Assembly (NCBI RefSeq): GCF_009908285.1
Contig: NZ_JAAARM010000011.1
Location: forward strand, 62,001 to 126,000
Direction of reading: 5' to 3'
Length of the DNA: 64,000 nucleotides
DNA from: Pseudomonas sp. Fl4BN1
Lineage (GTDB): Bacteria; Pseudomonadota; Gammaproteobacteria; Pseudomonadales; Pseudomonadaceae
Below, in pieces: positions 37,795-46,989 of this stretch; positions within the stretch are counted from its first letter, which is position 1, and every line of letters starts with the position of its first letter. The notes under the pieces are model-generated. The model was not told where the DNA came from. It worked only from the letters and a program-made list of their open reading frames with translations, and did no database searches. A program made the position numbers and the translations under genes.

Positions 37795-39015
37795 ATGTCA
37801 TGTGATCCCTTACCCCCCGCCTCTGCCACTCTCTCGACAAAGGTGGTGCTGCTGTTCGCCATCGCCTGCGGTCTGGCGGTGGGCAATGTCTACTATGCCC
37901 AGCCGCTGCTCGACGCCATGGCACAGGCCTTTGACCTGTCACCCGCCACCGTCGGTATCGTCATCACCCTGACCCAGGTGGGTTACGGCCTGGGCCTGCT
38001 GTTGCTGGTGCCCCTGGGGGACCTGCTCAACCGCCGGCGGTTGATCGTCATCCAGACCCTGCTTTCAGTGCTCGCCCTGCTCATCGTGGCACTGGCCCCC
38101 AGCAGCGCCTGGCTGCTGCTGGGCATGGCTTGCACCGGCCTGCTGGCAGTGGTGACCCAAGTGCTGGTGGCCTACGCCGCGAACCTGGCCCCGACAGCCC
38201 AGCGCGGAAGGGTGGTGGGCATGGTCACCAGCGGCATCGTGGTAGGCATTCTGCTAGCCCGCACCGTGGCTGGAACCATGGCCGACCTGGCGGGTTGGCG
38301 TTCGGTCTATCTGCTGTCCGCCGGCTTGACCCTGCTGGTGGCCCTGGCCTTGTGGAAAGTGCTACCCGCAGTCGAACAGCCAGCGGCGACGCAGCGCTAC
38401 GGGCAATTGCTCGGTTCGCTGCTGGTGCTGTTCAAGGAAGAGAAGGTTCTGCGAGACCGTGCGGTGCTGGCGATGCTGATCTTTGCCGCCGGCACCGTGC
38501 TGTGGACACCTCTGGTTTTACCCCTGAGCGCCCCGCCACTGTCGTTGTCTCACACCGAGATCGGCCTGTTCGGCCTCGCCGGTGCGGCCGGCGCTCTAGG
38601 CGCGGCGCGGGCCGGGCATCTGGCGGATCGCGGCCTGGCACAGTGGACCAGCGGCCTGGCCCTGGCGTTGATGCTGGTTTCCTGGCTGCCTATCGCCTTT
38701 ACCCAGTCCTCTCTGTGGGCATTGTTGATCGGCGTGATCAGCTTCGACCTGGGCCTGCAGGCGGTGCATGTCACCAGCCAGAGCCTGATCTATGGCACTC
38801 GCCCGGAGGCCCAGAGCCGGCTGGCTGCCGGGTACATGCTGTTCTATTCCCTGGGCAGCGCCAGCGGCTCGATTGCCGCCACGGCCCTTTATGCCTGGGC
38901 CGGCTGGACCGGCGTATGCCTGCTGGGCGCAGGCATCAACACAGTGGCGCTGGTTTACTGGTGGTGGAGTTTGAACCCCGGAAAAACCCCGGCCGACCTC
39001 GGCTGTACAGCTTGA
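37795..39015 (+). CDS. MFS transporter (DHA1-like efflux)
   Basis: A 406-aa, 12-TM major facilitator. Seen: CGLAVGNVYYAQPLLDAMAQ at TM1, LLVPLGDLLNRRRLIV (motif A) and the central loop after TM6. The YYAQPLL start is typical of a subgroup of DHA1 exporters regulated by neighbouring HxlR or TetR genes. Substrate unknown; export of a small toxic metabolite or drug is the reasonable guess. Divergent from the HxlR gene. Confidence 0.9.
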   Translation: MSCDPLPPASATLSTKVVLLFAIACGLAVGNVYYAQPLLDAMAQAFDLSPATVGIVITLTQVGYGLGLLLLVPLGDLLNRRRLIVIQTLLSVLALLIVALAPSSAWLLLGMACTGLLAVVTQVLVAYAANLAPTAQRGRVVGMVTSGIVVGILLARTVAGTMADLAGWRSVYLLSAGLTLLVALALWKVLPAVEQPAATQRYGQLLGSLLVLFKEEKVLRDRAVLAMLIFAAGTVLWTPLVLPLSAPPLSLSHTEIGLFGLAGAAGALGAARAGHLADRGLAQWTSGLALALMLVSWLPIAFTQSSLWALLIGVISFDLGLQAVHVTSQSLIYGTRPEAQSRLAAGYMLFYSLGSASGSIAATALYAWAGWTGVCLLGAGINTVALVYWWWSLNPGKTPADLGCTA

Positions 39016-39050
39016 GTGGAGCGGTAACCACACAACCGCACAAGAGGGCT

Positions 39051-39590
39051 TCAGTCCCGGCCCCGCAACATGCTCTGCAATACGCCATCGCGGCGGATCC
39101 AGGCATGGAACAGCGCGGCCGCCAAGTGCAGCAATACCGTCAGGAACAATAGATACGCCAGGTAACCATGAGCCTTGCGCAAGACTGCGAACACCTGGGC
39201 ATTGGCTGGCAGGATCGATGGCAGTTGCAACGAACTGCCGAGCATCACCGGATCACCGGCCGCCGAAATCATCGCCCAACCCAGCAGCGGCAGGCTCAGC
39301 ATCAAGGCGTACAACAAGACATGGGAAGCCTTGGCGGCCAGCACCTGCCAGCCCGGCAAATTCGCCGGCAACGACGGTTGCCGGGTGGAAAAGCGCACCA
39401 ACAGGCGTATCACCACCAACAACAGAATGGCAATGCCCAGGGGTTTGTGCAGGTGGATCAGCCACTCATGGCGCTCGGACACCGAAGCCACCATCCCGGC
39501 ACCGATAAACAGCATGGCAATGATCATCAGCGCCATCAGCCAATGCAGCAGCCGCGCTAGGGGGGCGAAATGTTCAGTCGGGGTATTCAT
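39051..39590 (-). CDS. Cytochrome b561-family protein
   Basis: A 179-aa, four-TM di-heme cytochrome b561. Seen: ARLLHWLMALMIIAMLF, WLIHLHKPLGIAILLLVVIR, ASHVLLYALMLSLPLLGW and KAHGYLAYLLFLTVLLHLAA, which supply the expected heme-ligand His residues. Its ATG overlaps the stop of the catalase-like gene (ATGA), so both are made together. It probably passes electrons from quinol to a periplasmic partner, plausibly the membrane-anchored SrpA-like heme protein. Confidence 0.9.
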   Translation of the reverse strand: MNTPTEHFAPLARLLHWLMALMIIAMLFIGAGMVASVSERHEWLIHLHKPLGIAILLLVVIRLLVRFSTRQPSLPANLPGWQVLAAKASHVLLYALMLSLPLLGWAMISAAGDPVMLGSSLQLPSILPANAQVFAVLRKAHGYLAYLLFLTVLLHLAAALFHAWIRRDGVLQSMLRGRD

Positions 39591-40672
39591 GGGTGAGGCT
39601 CCTGAGCGCTGGGCAATTGGCTGACTTCGCTGGTGCGACGCAGGTAGGAACTGGCGTAGGCAGCAGATCGCGCCGCCAACAGCGGATCATCAGAAGCCTG
39701 GATACCACTGGGCAGGATCAAGGGGTCGTAGTTGATGTCCCGGCACTCGCCGCTGTTCTGTGCCTGGCGGCTTTGCAGGACCAGGGTCCCGGCGTTGATC
39801 ACTGGGCGATCCGCCGGCCAGGCCTTGCTTGCATCGTTGGTCGGGTCCCCTGGCGCTGCCAGGGTGATCTGCAAGCGCCAACGCAAAGGACCGGCCGCCA
39901 GGCGTCGAAGCAGATCCTGCTCCAGGTAATCGGCGCCCAGCGCGGCACCGTCAACAGTCTCGGCATCCCGTGCTTCGGGAACTACGCCCCAACGCACCGC
40001 CTGACGCTGACCGCTGGCATTGACCAGATAGAACGCATTGATCCCGTTGTAACTTTCGCTGGCGTAGCTGGCCGAAGGCTTCGCGCTCTTGACCCATTGC
40101 AGGAATGGCGTCGCCTCGGGATGAGCGGCAAAGAACGCCGGTACCTTGCTCGGGTCCGGTTTACCCGTGACCGGATCAGGGGAGCTGGCTTGCTGCAGTT
40201 GATAGAAGGCCTCGGGGCTGCCCACCGGAAATACCGGCATGCTGTTCATCCCGGTACGCCACTGCTGACCGTTGGCCTGGAGAAAGCGCAACGCCAGGCT
40301 GCGGATCGGCACACTGCTGTCGGGCGCATAGGGATTGCCGCTGGGCAGGGCAAAACGCCCCACTACCGGTGTACGCGCCTCACTGAACACCTGTGCCGAG
40401 GAATAGGCACGGGCTTCGCCGCTGCTCTGGAAGTAGCCGATGACGCACACCCCCTTGGCGTGATTGCGGCGAAACCCTGGGTGTACCCCGTTGTTGGTTT
40501 CCAGCACATCCACCAAGGCGCTCGGGGTCAGGCGCTGAGGATCGAAACTGCCGCGCACACAGGCCAGCGCCGCGGCTGCGGCTGCGACGACCAGGGCGAT
40601 CGCCGCCAAGCGCAAGGTCAGGCTGGCGGCGCTCAAGGGGGGGCGCTCGGGCGGCGATGAAGGGGCAACCAT
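39587..40672 (-). CDS. SrpA-like catalase-family heme protein, membrane anchored
   Basis: A 361-aa small-subunit catalase-fold protein. An N-terminal membrane segment (about residues 18-40) would export the heme domain. Seen: VHPGFRRNHAKGVCVIGYFQ (distal His region), RFALPSGNPYAPDSSVPIRS, ALRFLQANGQQWRTGMNSMP and the C-terminal AARSAAYASSYLRR with the probable proximal Tyr. Such proteins are peroxidases/catalases associated with cytochrome b561 and ECF sigma factors. Start 40672 has GGAG at good spacing; upstream frame to 40882 would cross the promoters. Confidence 0.88.
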   Translation of the reverse strand: MVAPSSPPERPPLSAASLTLRLAAIALVVAAAAAALACVRGSFDPQRLTPSALVDVLETNNGVHPGFRRNHAKGVCVIGYFQSSGEARAYSSAQVFSEARTPVVGRFALPSGNPYAPDSSVPIRSLALRFLQANGQQWRTGMNSMPVFPVGSPEAFYQLQQASSPDPVTGKPDPSKVPAFFAAHPEATPFLQWVKSAKPSASYASESYNGINAFYLVNASGQRQAVRWGVVPEARDAETVDGAALGADYLEQDLLRRLAAGPLRWRLQITLAAPGDPTNDASKAWPADRPVINAGTLVLQSRQAQNSGECRDINYDPLILPSGIQASDDPLLAARSAAYASSYLRRTSEVSQLPSAQEPHP

Positions 40673-40714
40673 GACAATCTCCAGTACGCGAAGCCACAAG
40701 GGCAAGGACCTGTC

Positions 40715-40740
40715 AGACGCAGCCCATCGAAGGTTATTCC
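40715..40740 (-). promoter_or_regulatory. ECF-type promoter of the catalase-cytochrome operon
   Basis: On the minus strand GGAATAACC (40740-40732), 12 bases, then CGTCT (40719-40715). It is the same -35/-10 pair and spacing as the divergent promoter at 40769-40794, and lies about 43 bases before the catalase ATG. Confidence 0.8.
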
Positions 40741-40768
40741 ACGGCCCTGGATTTATTTTCATGGCGCT

Positions 40769-40794
40769 GGAATAACCTGCCATGGCGCGCGTCT
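40769..40794 (+). promoter_or_regulatory. ECF-type promoter of the sigma/anti-sigma operon
   Basis: GGAATAACC (40769-40777), 12 bases, then CGTCT (40790-40794). Near-identical to the opposing promoter, pointing to autoregulation by the ECF factor encoded next to it. Leaves a 5' leader of about 95 bases. Confidence 0.8.
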
Positions 40795-40894
40795 TCCTAG
40801 TCCAGAGCCCAGGCTCTGGATGAAAACTGTCCGGTCTTCGCTCGGCAAGTTTGCCTACAGAACCTGATAACCGGCCCAGCACCTGCAGGACCTC

Positions 40895-41401
40895 ATGAAC
40901 GATTGCGATGAACAGCTACGCCTGCTGATCCCCCGACTCAGGCGCTTTGCCTTATCCCTAACGCGCCAGCCCAGCAGCGCCGACGATCTGGTGCAGTCCT
41001 GCCTGGAACGCGCCCTGTCGAGTTGGCGCCACAAACGCCCGGAAGGCGATCTGCGCGCCTGGCTGTTTTCCATCCTCTACCGGCAGTTTCTCGACGCCCA
41101 TCGGCGTGCCCGGCGCTATGCGCGCATGCTGGAGTTCTTCTCTGGACGCGACGACTCACAGCCGTCAGTGGAGCGCACCGTGGTTGCCCAATCGACCCTG
41201 GAAGCCTTTGGCCGCCTGAGTACCGAACAGCGCGCCCTGTTGCTCTGGATCTCGGTGGAAGGCCTGAGCTACAAGGAGGTCGCAGAGATTCTCCAGGTGC
41301 CCACCGGCACCGTGATGTCCCGTCTATCCCGGGCCCGCCAAGCATTGCGGCAACTCAGCGAAGGCGAAATCAACAGCCCCTCTTTACGGATACTCAAATG
41401 A
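40895..41401 (+). CDS. ECF sigma factor
   Basis: A 168-aa sigma-70 family ECF protein. Region 2 at about residues 10-75 (SADDLVQSCLERALSSWRHK, RAWLFSILYRQFLDAHRRAR), region 4 at about 105-155 (ALLLWISVEGLSYKEVAEIL, then PTGTVMSRLSRARQALR). It overlaps the anti-sigma gene by 4 bases and faces the catalase/b561 operon. Two identical-type promoters in between indicate it controls itself and that operon, likely in response to oxidative or heme-related stress (inference). Confidence 0.93.
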   Translation: MNDCDEQLRLLIPRLRRFALSLTRQPSSADDLVQSCLERALSSWRHKRPEGDLRAWLFSILYRQFLDAHRRARRYARMLEFFSGRDDSQPSVERTVVAQSTLEAFGRLSTEQRALLLWISVEGLSYKEVAEILQVPTGTVMSRLSRARQALRQLSEGEINSPSLRILK

Positions 41402-42123
41402 TCAGCCTGCCCCCCAGCGACGGCGACCTGCACGCCTACGTCGACCACCAGCTCAGCGAGGCGGACCGCCGGGTGCTACACAGTTACCTGGCCAGCCACC
41501 CGGAAGTAGCCGCCAAGGTCCAGGCCTGGCAGCAGGATGCCCAGCAACTGCGAGCGGCCCTGGGCGGTGCCTTGCTGCAGCCGGCCAACCCGGCGCTGGA
41601 CCCTGGGTTGCTCCGTGTACGCCACCAACAACGGGCCTTGCGCCGCCTGGCCAGTGCCGCGGCATTGATCGCAGCGCTCGGCGTGGGCGGCCTGAGCGGT
41701 TGGCAGGCTCGAGAACTGACGCTGGTCGGCAACAGCATGCCGCCGATGACAGACGCACTGCAGGCCTATCGCCTGTTCGCCCAGCAAGGCATCCTCCCGG
41801 CAGATTTCAAGGTGCAGGACAACGCGCCCATGCAGGCCTGGCTGGATCGTTACTTCACCCAGGCCAGCCCACTACCGGACTTGCAGAGCGCTGGCTTCAA
41901 AGCCGTCAGCGGACGGCTGCTGAGCACCGAACAAGGGCCCGCGGCGATGGTCCTGTACGAGGACCGCGAGGGGCGCAAAGTCAGCTTCTACATCCGCCCG
42001 CCGGGGCCGCAGAACAACTTGCTGCCCCGTGGCAGCAGGCGTGACGGCGAGTTGCAGACGCAGTACTGGTCCGGCCAAGGCTACAACTACGCCATGGTCG
42101 GCCCTGCTGGGATTCCCCTGTAA
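41398..42123 (+). CDS. Membrane anti-sigma factor
   Basis: A 241-aa protein starting at ATG 41398 within the sigma gene stop. A cytoplasmic N-terminal helical domain (about 1-80; HAYVDHQLSEADRRVLHSYL) resembles anti-sigma domains. A single membrane helix at about residues 84-103 follows (AALIAALGVGGLSGWQ), then a periplasmic domain with no known signature. It should hold the ECF factor inactive until a signal is received. The zinc-binding His-Cys-Cys pattern of ZAS anti-sigmas is absent. Confidence 0.88.
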   Translation: MISLPPSDGDLHAYVDHQLSEADRRVLHSYLASHPEVAAKVQAWQQDAQQLRAALGGALLQPANPALDPGLLRVRHQQRALRRLASAAALIAALGVGGLSGWQARELTLVGNSMPPMTDALQAYRLFAQQGILPADFKVQDNAPMQAWLDRYFTQASPLPDLQSAGFKAVSGRLLSTEQGPAAMVLYEDREGRKVSFYIRPPGPQNNLLPRGSRRDGELQTQYWSGQGYNYAMVGPAGIPL

Positions 42124-42135
42124 CCACTGCTGCCA

Positions 42136-43125
42136 TCAGAACCCGACATCCAGTACCACGTTGTCGAGATAGGTACCCGCAGGCGGCGTGCTCTGGTCGG
42201 TGTAGATCTTGGCGTTGTAGTTGAAGATCTGGCTGCCAGTGCCCAGGCCGTTACCCGGGTTCACTTCGGCATCGGTACTGGAGCGCCTGGCAGTGCCGAC
42301 ACTGCCCCAGCGAGTGGTGCCGGCGCTCTTGAAGATGTCGTAGGCCAGGTAATTGCTGCCGGAAATCATCTGTCGGCGTCCCCCCGTGCTCACCGGATGC
42401 TGGCCATCGCTCAAGCCCACGGTGTAGGCACTGCCCTTGGTACAGGCCAGGTTGATGGTCTGCCCGGTGACCGGGACGAAGGCGCTGATCACCGGGGCGC
42501 TGCCGAAGCTGATGTTCGGTGCCGTGATCACACAATCGTTGGACACCGTCATATTGACGGTGAGGCTCTGGGTGCCGCTGCCGATATCCCGCCCCAGGCA
42601 CGCGCCCAGGAGGCCGATCCCGTCGCAATAGTTCCAGCTCCAGAGGATGCTCAGGTTCTCGGTGTAGACCCCCGCCGCGACATTGCTGCCGATGAGGGTG
42701 CTCATGTAGATCGGCACCGTCTTGGGGATGGTAGGACTGTTCAACAGGCCCAGGGCATCGATGATCGAATTGCGCGCAAAGTCGAATGCCGTACCCCGGG
42801 TGATGGGGTAGCTGGTGCTGTTGTTGGCATACAGGGTGTAGCTGATGACGTCCCCCGTAGGCCCGACCATGCCGCTGGTGCTGGAGGTGATGGTGGCATA
42901 GAAGTGGTCGTTGCTGGCCAATACGCTCAGCAGCGAACCGGTGCAACTCAACCCGGCGTTGGTGGTGGACGCCGATTGCGAGGTGGTGCGCACCAGGATC
43001 GAACTGACCGTGCCAAAACCCGCCGGCGCGGTGCTGACCGTGCTGCATGCAGCCTGGGCCGGTATCGACAGCACGCTCGCCAACAACCCCAGTATTGCTT
43101 GTCGCCATCCCATGAGCCTGCCCAC
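42136..43125 (-). CDS. Csu-type tip subunit/adhesin (spore coat U domains)
   Basis: About 329 aa with a signal peptide (ILGLLASVLSIPAQA). Two spore-coat-protein-U-like domains: an N-terminal one (ACSTVSTAPAGFGTVSSILV) and a C-terminal one (CVITAPNISFGSAPVISAFV, ending YLDNVVLDVGF). A two-domain subunit as last gene of the operon matches CsuE, the tip adhesin of archaic chaperone-usher pili. The GTG start at 43125 has AAGGAG 8 bases upstream; ATG 43113 is the alternative. Ends 12 bases from the converging anti-sigma gene. Confidence 0.82.
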   Translation of the reverse strand: MGRLMGWRQAILGLLASVLSIPAQAACSTVSTAPAGFGTVSSILVRTTSQSASTTNAGLSCTGSLLSVLASNDHFYATITSSTSGMVGPTGDVISYTLYANNSTSYPITRGTAFDFARNSIIDALGLLNSPTIPKTVPIYMSTLIGSNVAAGVYTENLSILWSWNYCDGIGLLGACLGRDIGSGTQSLTVNMTVSNDCVITAPNISFGSAPVISAFVPVTGQTINLACTKGSAYTVGLSDGQHPVSTGGRRQMISGSNYLAYDIFKSAGTTRWGSVGTARRSSTDAEVNPGNGLGTGSQIFNYNAKIYTDQSTPPAGTYLDNVVLDVGF

Positions 43126-43157
43126 GTCTTGCACTCCTTTGCCTCGTGATACCGCGA

Positions 43158-45515
43158 CTACTGACAGACCAGCGGGCCAATCAGTGGCACCTGCTGCTGT
43201 TGCAGATCCATGTCGAACTGCGCCTGGCAATCCTTGCCATCCGCCAGGCTGACCTCCAGGGTGTTATGCGCCGACAGGTTTTCCAGATAGACCAGGCCAT
43301 CCCAACCGACCACCGCACGTGTCCCGCTCTGCTGGTGGGTCACGGTGCTGCCCAGGGGCAGCTCGCGTTGCTGGGCGTCCACCAGGACCACGCTGGCGGC
43401 AATGATCCGCGACAGGGGAAACTCCAGCAGGTAGCCGCTGCCGCGACGTACCGCGACCCGCTGCTCGACATTCGGGCTCTGCACGTTCGCCGGCAGGTTC
43501 AGTGGATCGATCTCGTATTTGCCCCGGTAATAGGCGCTGCTCCAGGGCACCAGCAAGTGACCGTTCTGGTCGGTCTGGCCCACCAGCTGGTTTTCATAGC
43601 GCACCGGAATGTCCTTGTAGCCATTCGTGCTGACCACCACGAAGGCATCGTCGATGCGGTTGGCGGCGAATACCTGATGGTCCATCCACACCAGCGAGCC
43701 GCTGGCATCAGCCCAGCGCGTCTCAGCATCGCTGGTGCCATAGACCCCTGCTTGCAGGCGCACCGACTGCAAACGCCAGGTCGCATCGGCCTGGCGATAG
43801 TCCGCGCCATTGCCGGTGGCATAACCGAGGTTGTAGCCGACCCCACCTTCAAGGGGTACCGAGCGACTGAAATTGACCCGCTGGCGGTTTTCCCCGGTCT
43901 TGCTGCGTTCGTTGCTCAGGCTCAGGCTGCCGTACAGATCGAAGGGGATAACCAACTGCGCTTGCAGGGCCCACTGGCTATCGCCGATTTCCCGGTTGGC
44001 CGACAGGTAGAAGCTGCTGCTGTGCCACAGCGGCTTGCTCCAGGTCAGGTTCAACAGCCGGGTACGGGTCGAGTCGGCGGCGCGCACATCGAAATAACCG
44101 GCCCCCAGGCTGCCATAGCGCTCCAGGTTGAGGCTCAGGGTCACTTGCTCGCTGCGTTGGCTGAGGCTGGTGTAAGGACTGTCGACCACCGTCAGGTCGG
44201 CATACTGATCGCGGCGCTGCACACGCTGGTAGGCAACGCTGTAGCGCTGGCTGCTGTACTGGTAGCCGAAGCTCACCTGCTGGCCACCATTGCCGTCGAA
44301 GCGGCTCTGGCTGATGGCCGTATTGAGCACACCAAACTGGCCCAGCCGCAGGTTGCCGCCGACCCCGCCCAGGGTCAGGGAGTCCGAAGCCTCGCCGTGA
44401 CCTTCCAGGGTCAGGCTGTCGCTCAGGCCATAGCGCAGGCTGCCGGAAGTGACTCCCGGGCCATAGCCAAAATCCCGCAGCGTGTAGTCCCGGCGCAAGG
44501 TGCCCGCCGCCACCGAAAAATCCGTCAATCCCTTCTGCAACAGCGTACTGGTGACGTAGAACGGCACCGTGGTCGAGACCTGTCGGCCAAGGGCGTCGGT
44601 GGTCACCACCACGGCCTCCCCGGCACCGTTGATAAAGGGAATGTTGGTCAGTGTGTAGGGGCCAGGCTGCAGCTCGGCGCTGCTGGATTTGTAGCCGTTG
44701 ATGAACAAGTCCACTGAAGACGGCACCGCCGCTTCGCCAGCGAACTGCGGCAACGGGTAAGTCACCAGGTCAGGGCGCACGCTAAAATCCCGGGACAGTT
44801 GCACCCCTCCCAGGCGCACCGAGTTGCTCCAGGGCAAGGCGCCACTGATCACATCGCCGGCCTCGTAGGTCAGCAGACGCTCGTCGTCGGAAAAGCGCCA
44901 GGTGGTGTCGTAGCGTCGATAACCGTTGTTCAGCGAGGCGCTTTCAACCCCAGACAAGGTCCGCCGGTACTGCCCCGTATTGGACAAGGTGCCCCAGGTG
45001 TCGAACAGTCGCACCTCGTTCCACGCCGCCAGGTAGGTGCCACCGTCATCGGTGTCATTGAGGTACAGGTCGTAGTTGAGCAGTGCACCAAAACTGCTCA
45101 GCGACAGGGTGCGTGGATAGGCTTCGCGACTGCCAATGAACTGCTCCGGCAACCAGTCCGGCGGTACTTGCAGAAGCAGCCGCTGGCCTTGGCTGTCGTA
45201 ATCGCTGTGCAGGCCCTGCAGGCTCTCCAGGTCAACCTCGTTGCCCAACCCGTCCGGCAACTTGATACCGACTTCCCGCAGGCTTTGTGACGACATGAAC
45301 AGCCGGCCGGCCCGTTGCTCCACCGCCACCACCCGCCCTGTGTCCATCTGATTGATCACCAGCTCCAGAAACAACTGTGCATCGGCCATCGACTCCAGGT
45401 TCGCGGGCGGCGGCGGCAGCTCGCCGGCCTGGGAGGGACAGGACAGCAGCAGGCCGCATAGGCCGCTCAATACCCAGTACCAGCACCGAAAACGACGAGC
45501 CGGATCCTGGCTCAT
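43158..45515 (-). CDS. Outer-membrane usher of a Csu-type (archaic) pilus
   Basis: About 785 aa. Signal peptide, an N-terminal domain (DAQLFLELVINQMDTGRVVA), a 24-strand barrel rich in Tyr/Ser/Gly alternation with SRDFSVRPDLVTYPLPQFAG and FINGYKSSSAEL-type plug-domain motifs, and C-terminal domains (YDSQGQRLLL is N-terminal; QSGTRAVVGWDGLVYLENLS is C-terminal). It exports and polymerises subunits delivered by the neighbouring chaperone. Start 45515 (MSQDPARR) is chosen for the signal peptide; the frame is open to 45548. Confidence 0.93.
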   Translation of the reverse strand: MSQDPARRFRCWYWVLSGLCGLLLSCPSQAGELPPPPANLESMADAQLFLELVINQMDTGRVVAVEQRAGRLFMSSQSLREVGIKLPDGLGNEVDLESLQGLHSDYDSQGQRLLLQVPPDWLPEQFIGSREAYPRTLSLSSFGALLNYDLYLNDTDDGGTYLAAWNEVRLFDTWGTLSNTGQYRRTLSGVESASLNNGYRRYDTTWRFSDDERLLTYEAGDVISGALPWSNSVRLGGVQLSRDFSVRPDLVTYPLPQFAGEAAVPSSVDLFINGYKSSSAELQPGPYTLTNIPFINGAGEAVVVTTDALGRQVSTTVPFYVTSTLLQKGLTDFSVAAGTLRRDYTLRDFGYGPGVTSGSLRYGLSDSLTLEGHGEASDSLTLGGVGGNLRLGQFGVLNTAISQSRFDGNGGQQVSFGYQYSSQRYSVAYQRVQRRDQYADLTVVDSPYTSLSQRSEQVTLSLNLERYGSLGAGYFDVRAADSTRTRLLNLTWSKPLWHSSSFYLSANREIGDSQWALQAQLVIPFDLYGSLSLSNERSKTGENRQRVNFSRSVPLEGGVGYNLGYATGNGADYRQADATWRLQSVRLQAGVYGTSDAETRWADASGSLVWMDHQVFAANRIDDAFVVVSTNGYKDIPVRYENQLVGQTDQNGHLLVPWSSAYYRGKYEIDPLNLPANVQSPNVEQRVAVRRGSGYLLEFPLSRIIAASVVLVDAQQRELPLGSTVTHQQSGTRAVVGWDGLVYLENLSAHNTLEVSLADGKDCQAQFDMDLQQQQVPLIGPLVCQ

Positions 45516-45646
45516 TGCGGGTTCCAGTCCATCTATGGACATCTCCATCCCAAGGCGAATACGCCACCCCGCTCACATCCGTGCGCATCCCACCTCGACA
45601 GCCGCCCTGCGGCCTGTGCCGCACCGCGCGAAAACCCACCTGTAGA

Positions 45647-46438
45647 TCAATGCGCAGGCGCCAGGCTCTGCACCTGCGGCGCCCCATTGACCCGCAATTG
45701 CAGAGTCGACTCAGCCGCCAGGGCTTCAGGCGCCGGCCAGCGCATCACCGCTCCGGGCAACACATACCCCAGCAAGCCTGGCGCCAGCGGCCGGGTCTGC
45801 CCACCCTGCTTGAGTGCGACATCGGTCAGCCGCGCATGCACCGCCCCCTGGTTGCGCAACTCGAAGAATGGCTTGCCGTCCACCGCCACCTTGCGCCAGC
45901 TCAGGTCCGGGACCCCGGCACTCTTGGGATCGCGCTGGCGAGTGGTGTCTGGCTTGCTCCAGAGCCCTGCGCCATAGGCGAACAACGGCACCGAATAACG
46001 CATCTGGAAGCGAATGGCCGCGGCACTCTTGGCTCCGTCTTCCGGGGTGATGGGTTTGGCCGAGGGAATCTCGTCGATGATGATCCGGTAGGCCAATTCC
46101 TGGCCCGGCGGTACATCCCGTGTCCGGGTCAGGCGCACCAGTTGCTTCTGACCGGGCTCGATCTTCGCCACCGGCGGGCTGCCGATAACGTCGCGCTGGT
46201 TCTGGTATTGATCGGTAAAATCGCTCTGGCTCCAGGCAAACACGCGGATCTGCAGGTTGGCGGTTTCGCTGCCGCGATTTTCCAGCCACAGGGCACTGGC
46301 CTGTTGATCCGCCTCCAGTACCGGGTCGATCGGCCAGATCAGCACCGAACTGGCGGCCTGGGCTGTGGACACCCCCAGCAAGAATGCAGTCAGTACTCGA
46401 TGACCCGTCTTCCACAGGCCCCGCAAAGGTAAATGCAT
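45647..46438 (-). CDS. Periplasmic pilus chaperone (PapD-like)
   Basis: A 263-aa exported chaperone with signal peptide (VLTAFLLGVSTAQA) and two Ig-like domains. Seen: VLIWPIDPVLEADQQASALW (edge strand), GQKQLVRLTRTRDVPPGQEL and YRIIIDEIP, the conserved PapD strand, followed by AIRFQMRYSVPLFA. AAGGAG lies 7-8 bases before ATG 46438. By family it donates a strand to subunits and delivers them to the usher encoded next. Confidence 0.94.
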   Translation of the reverse strand: MHLPLRGLWKTGHRVLTAFLLGVSTAQAASSVLIWPIDPVLEADQQASALWLENRGSETANLQIRVFAWSQSDFTDQYQNQRDVIGSPPVAKIEPGQKQLVRLTRTRDVPPGQELAYRIIIDEIPSAKPITPEDGAKSAAAIRFQMRYSVPLFAYGAGLWSKPDTTRQRDPKSAGVPDLSWRKVAVDGKPFFELRNQGAVHARLTDVALKQGGQTRPLAPGLLGYVLPGAVMRWPAPEALAAESTLQLRVNGAPQVQSLAPAH

Positions 46439-46484
46439 ACAACTACTCCTTGTCTGCCTGTCGGCTGGTAATTGACTTGCCCCA

Positions 46485-46985
46485 TCACCACGAGAGCTGC
46501 ACCTGCAGCACATCGCTGTATGTCCCCCCAGGCTGATTGCCCGGCAACTGCACCTGTCCGTAGATCGGCAGGCTGATGTTATTGGCATCGCTGTAGGCCA
46601 CGGCGACGCTCTGGCTGATGCCCAGGCTCTGGCTGTAGGCGGCATCGCTATAAAGTTGATAAGCCACCCGGGCACTGCCGCTATTGAGCTGCATGTGCCG
46701 CCCACTGCTGTTGTACTGGCCGCCATCGACCGTCATGTTCAGAGTCACCCCCGGCGTGCACTGCAACTGCACGCCTCCGCTCAGCGCCACCTTCACGGTA
46801 CTGGTGGACAACGCCGACTGGCTGCCGAACGCCAGGCTGCCGTAGTTGCTGACCCCTCCTACCACCAGGCAACCGGCGGTGATGGTGGCGCTGACCTGGA
46901 AGCTCTGGCTGGTGGCCGCCAACACCGACGCCGACCAGACACCCGCGCAAATCAGCGCCAGCAGCCGCCCTCCTTGGCTGGCCAT
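46485..46985 (-). CDS. Spore coat U-domain pilus subunit 5
   Basis: A 166-aa exported subunit: signal peptide (LLALICAGVWSASVLA), SCPU domain with Cys pair (GCLVVGG and LQCTPG), and the C-terminal GGTYSDVLQVQLSW strand typical of CsuA/B-like subunits. It lies between the duplicated subunits and the chaperone gene. Confidence 0.88.
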   Translation of the reverse strand: MASQGGRLLALICAGVWSASVLAATSQSFQVSATITAGCLVVGGVSNYGSLAFGSQSALSTSTVKVALSGGVQLQCTPGVTLNMTVDGGQYNSSGRHMQLNSGSARVAYQLYSDAAYSQSLGISQSVAVAYSDANNISLPIYGQVQLPGNQPGGTYSDVLQVQLSW

Positions 46986-46989
46986 GTCA

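Noticed and set aside
43146..44717. Open frame of 523 codons opposite the usher
   Set aside because: Antisense shadow of a repeat-rich barrel gene; no recognisable domain.
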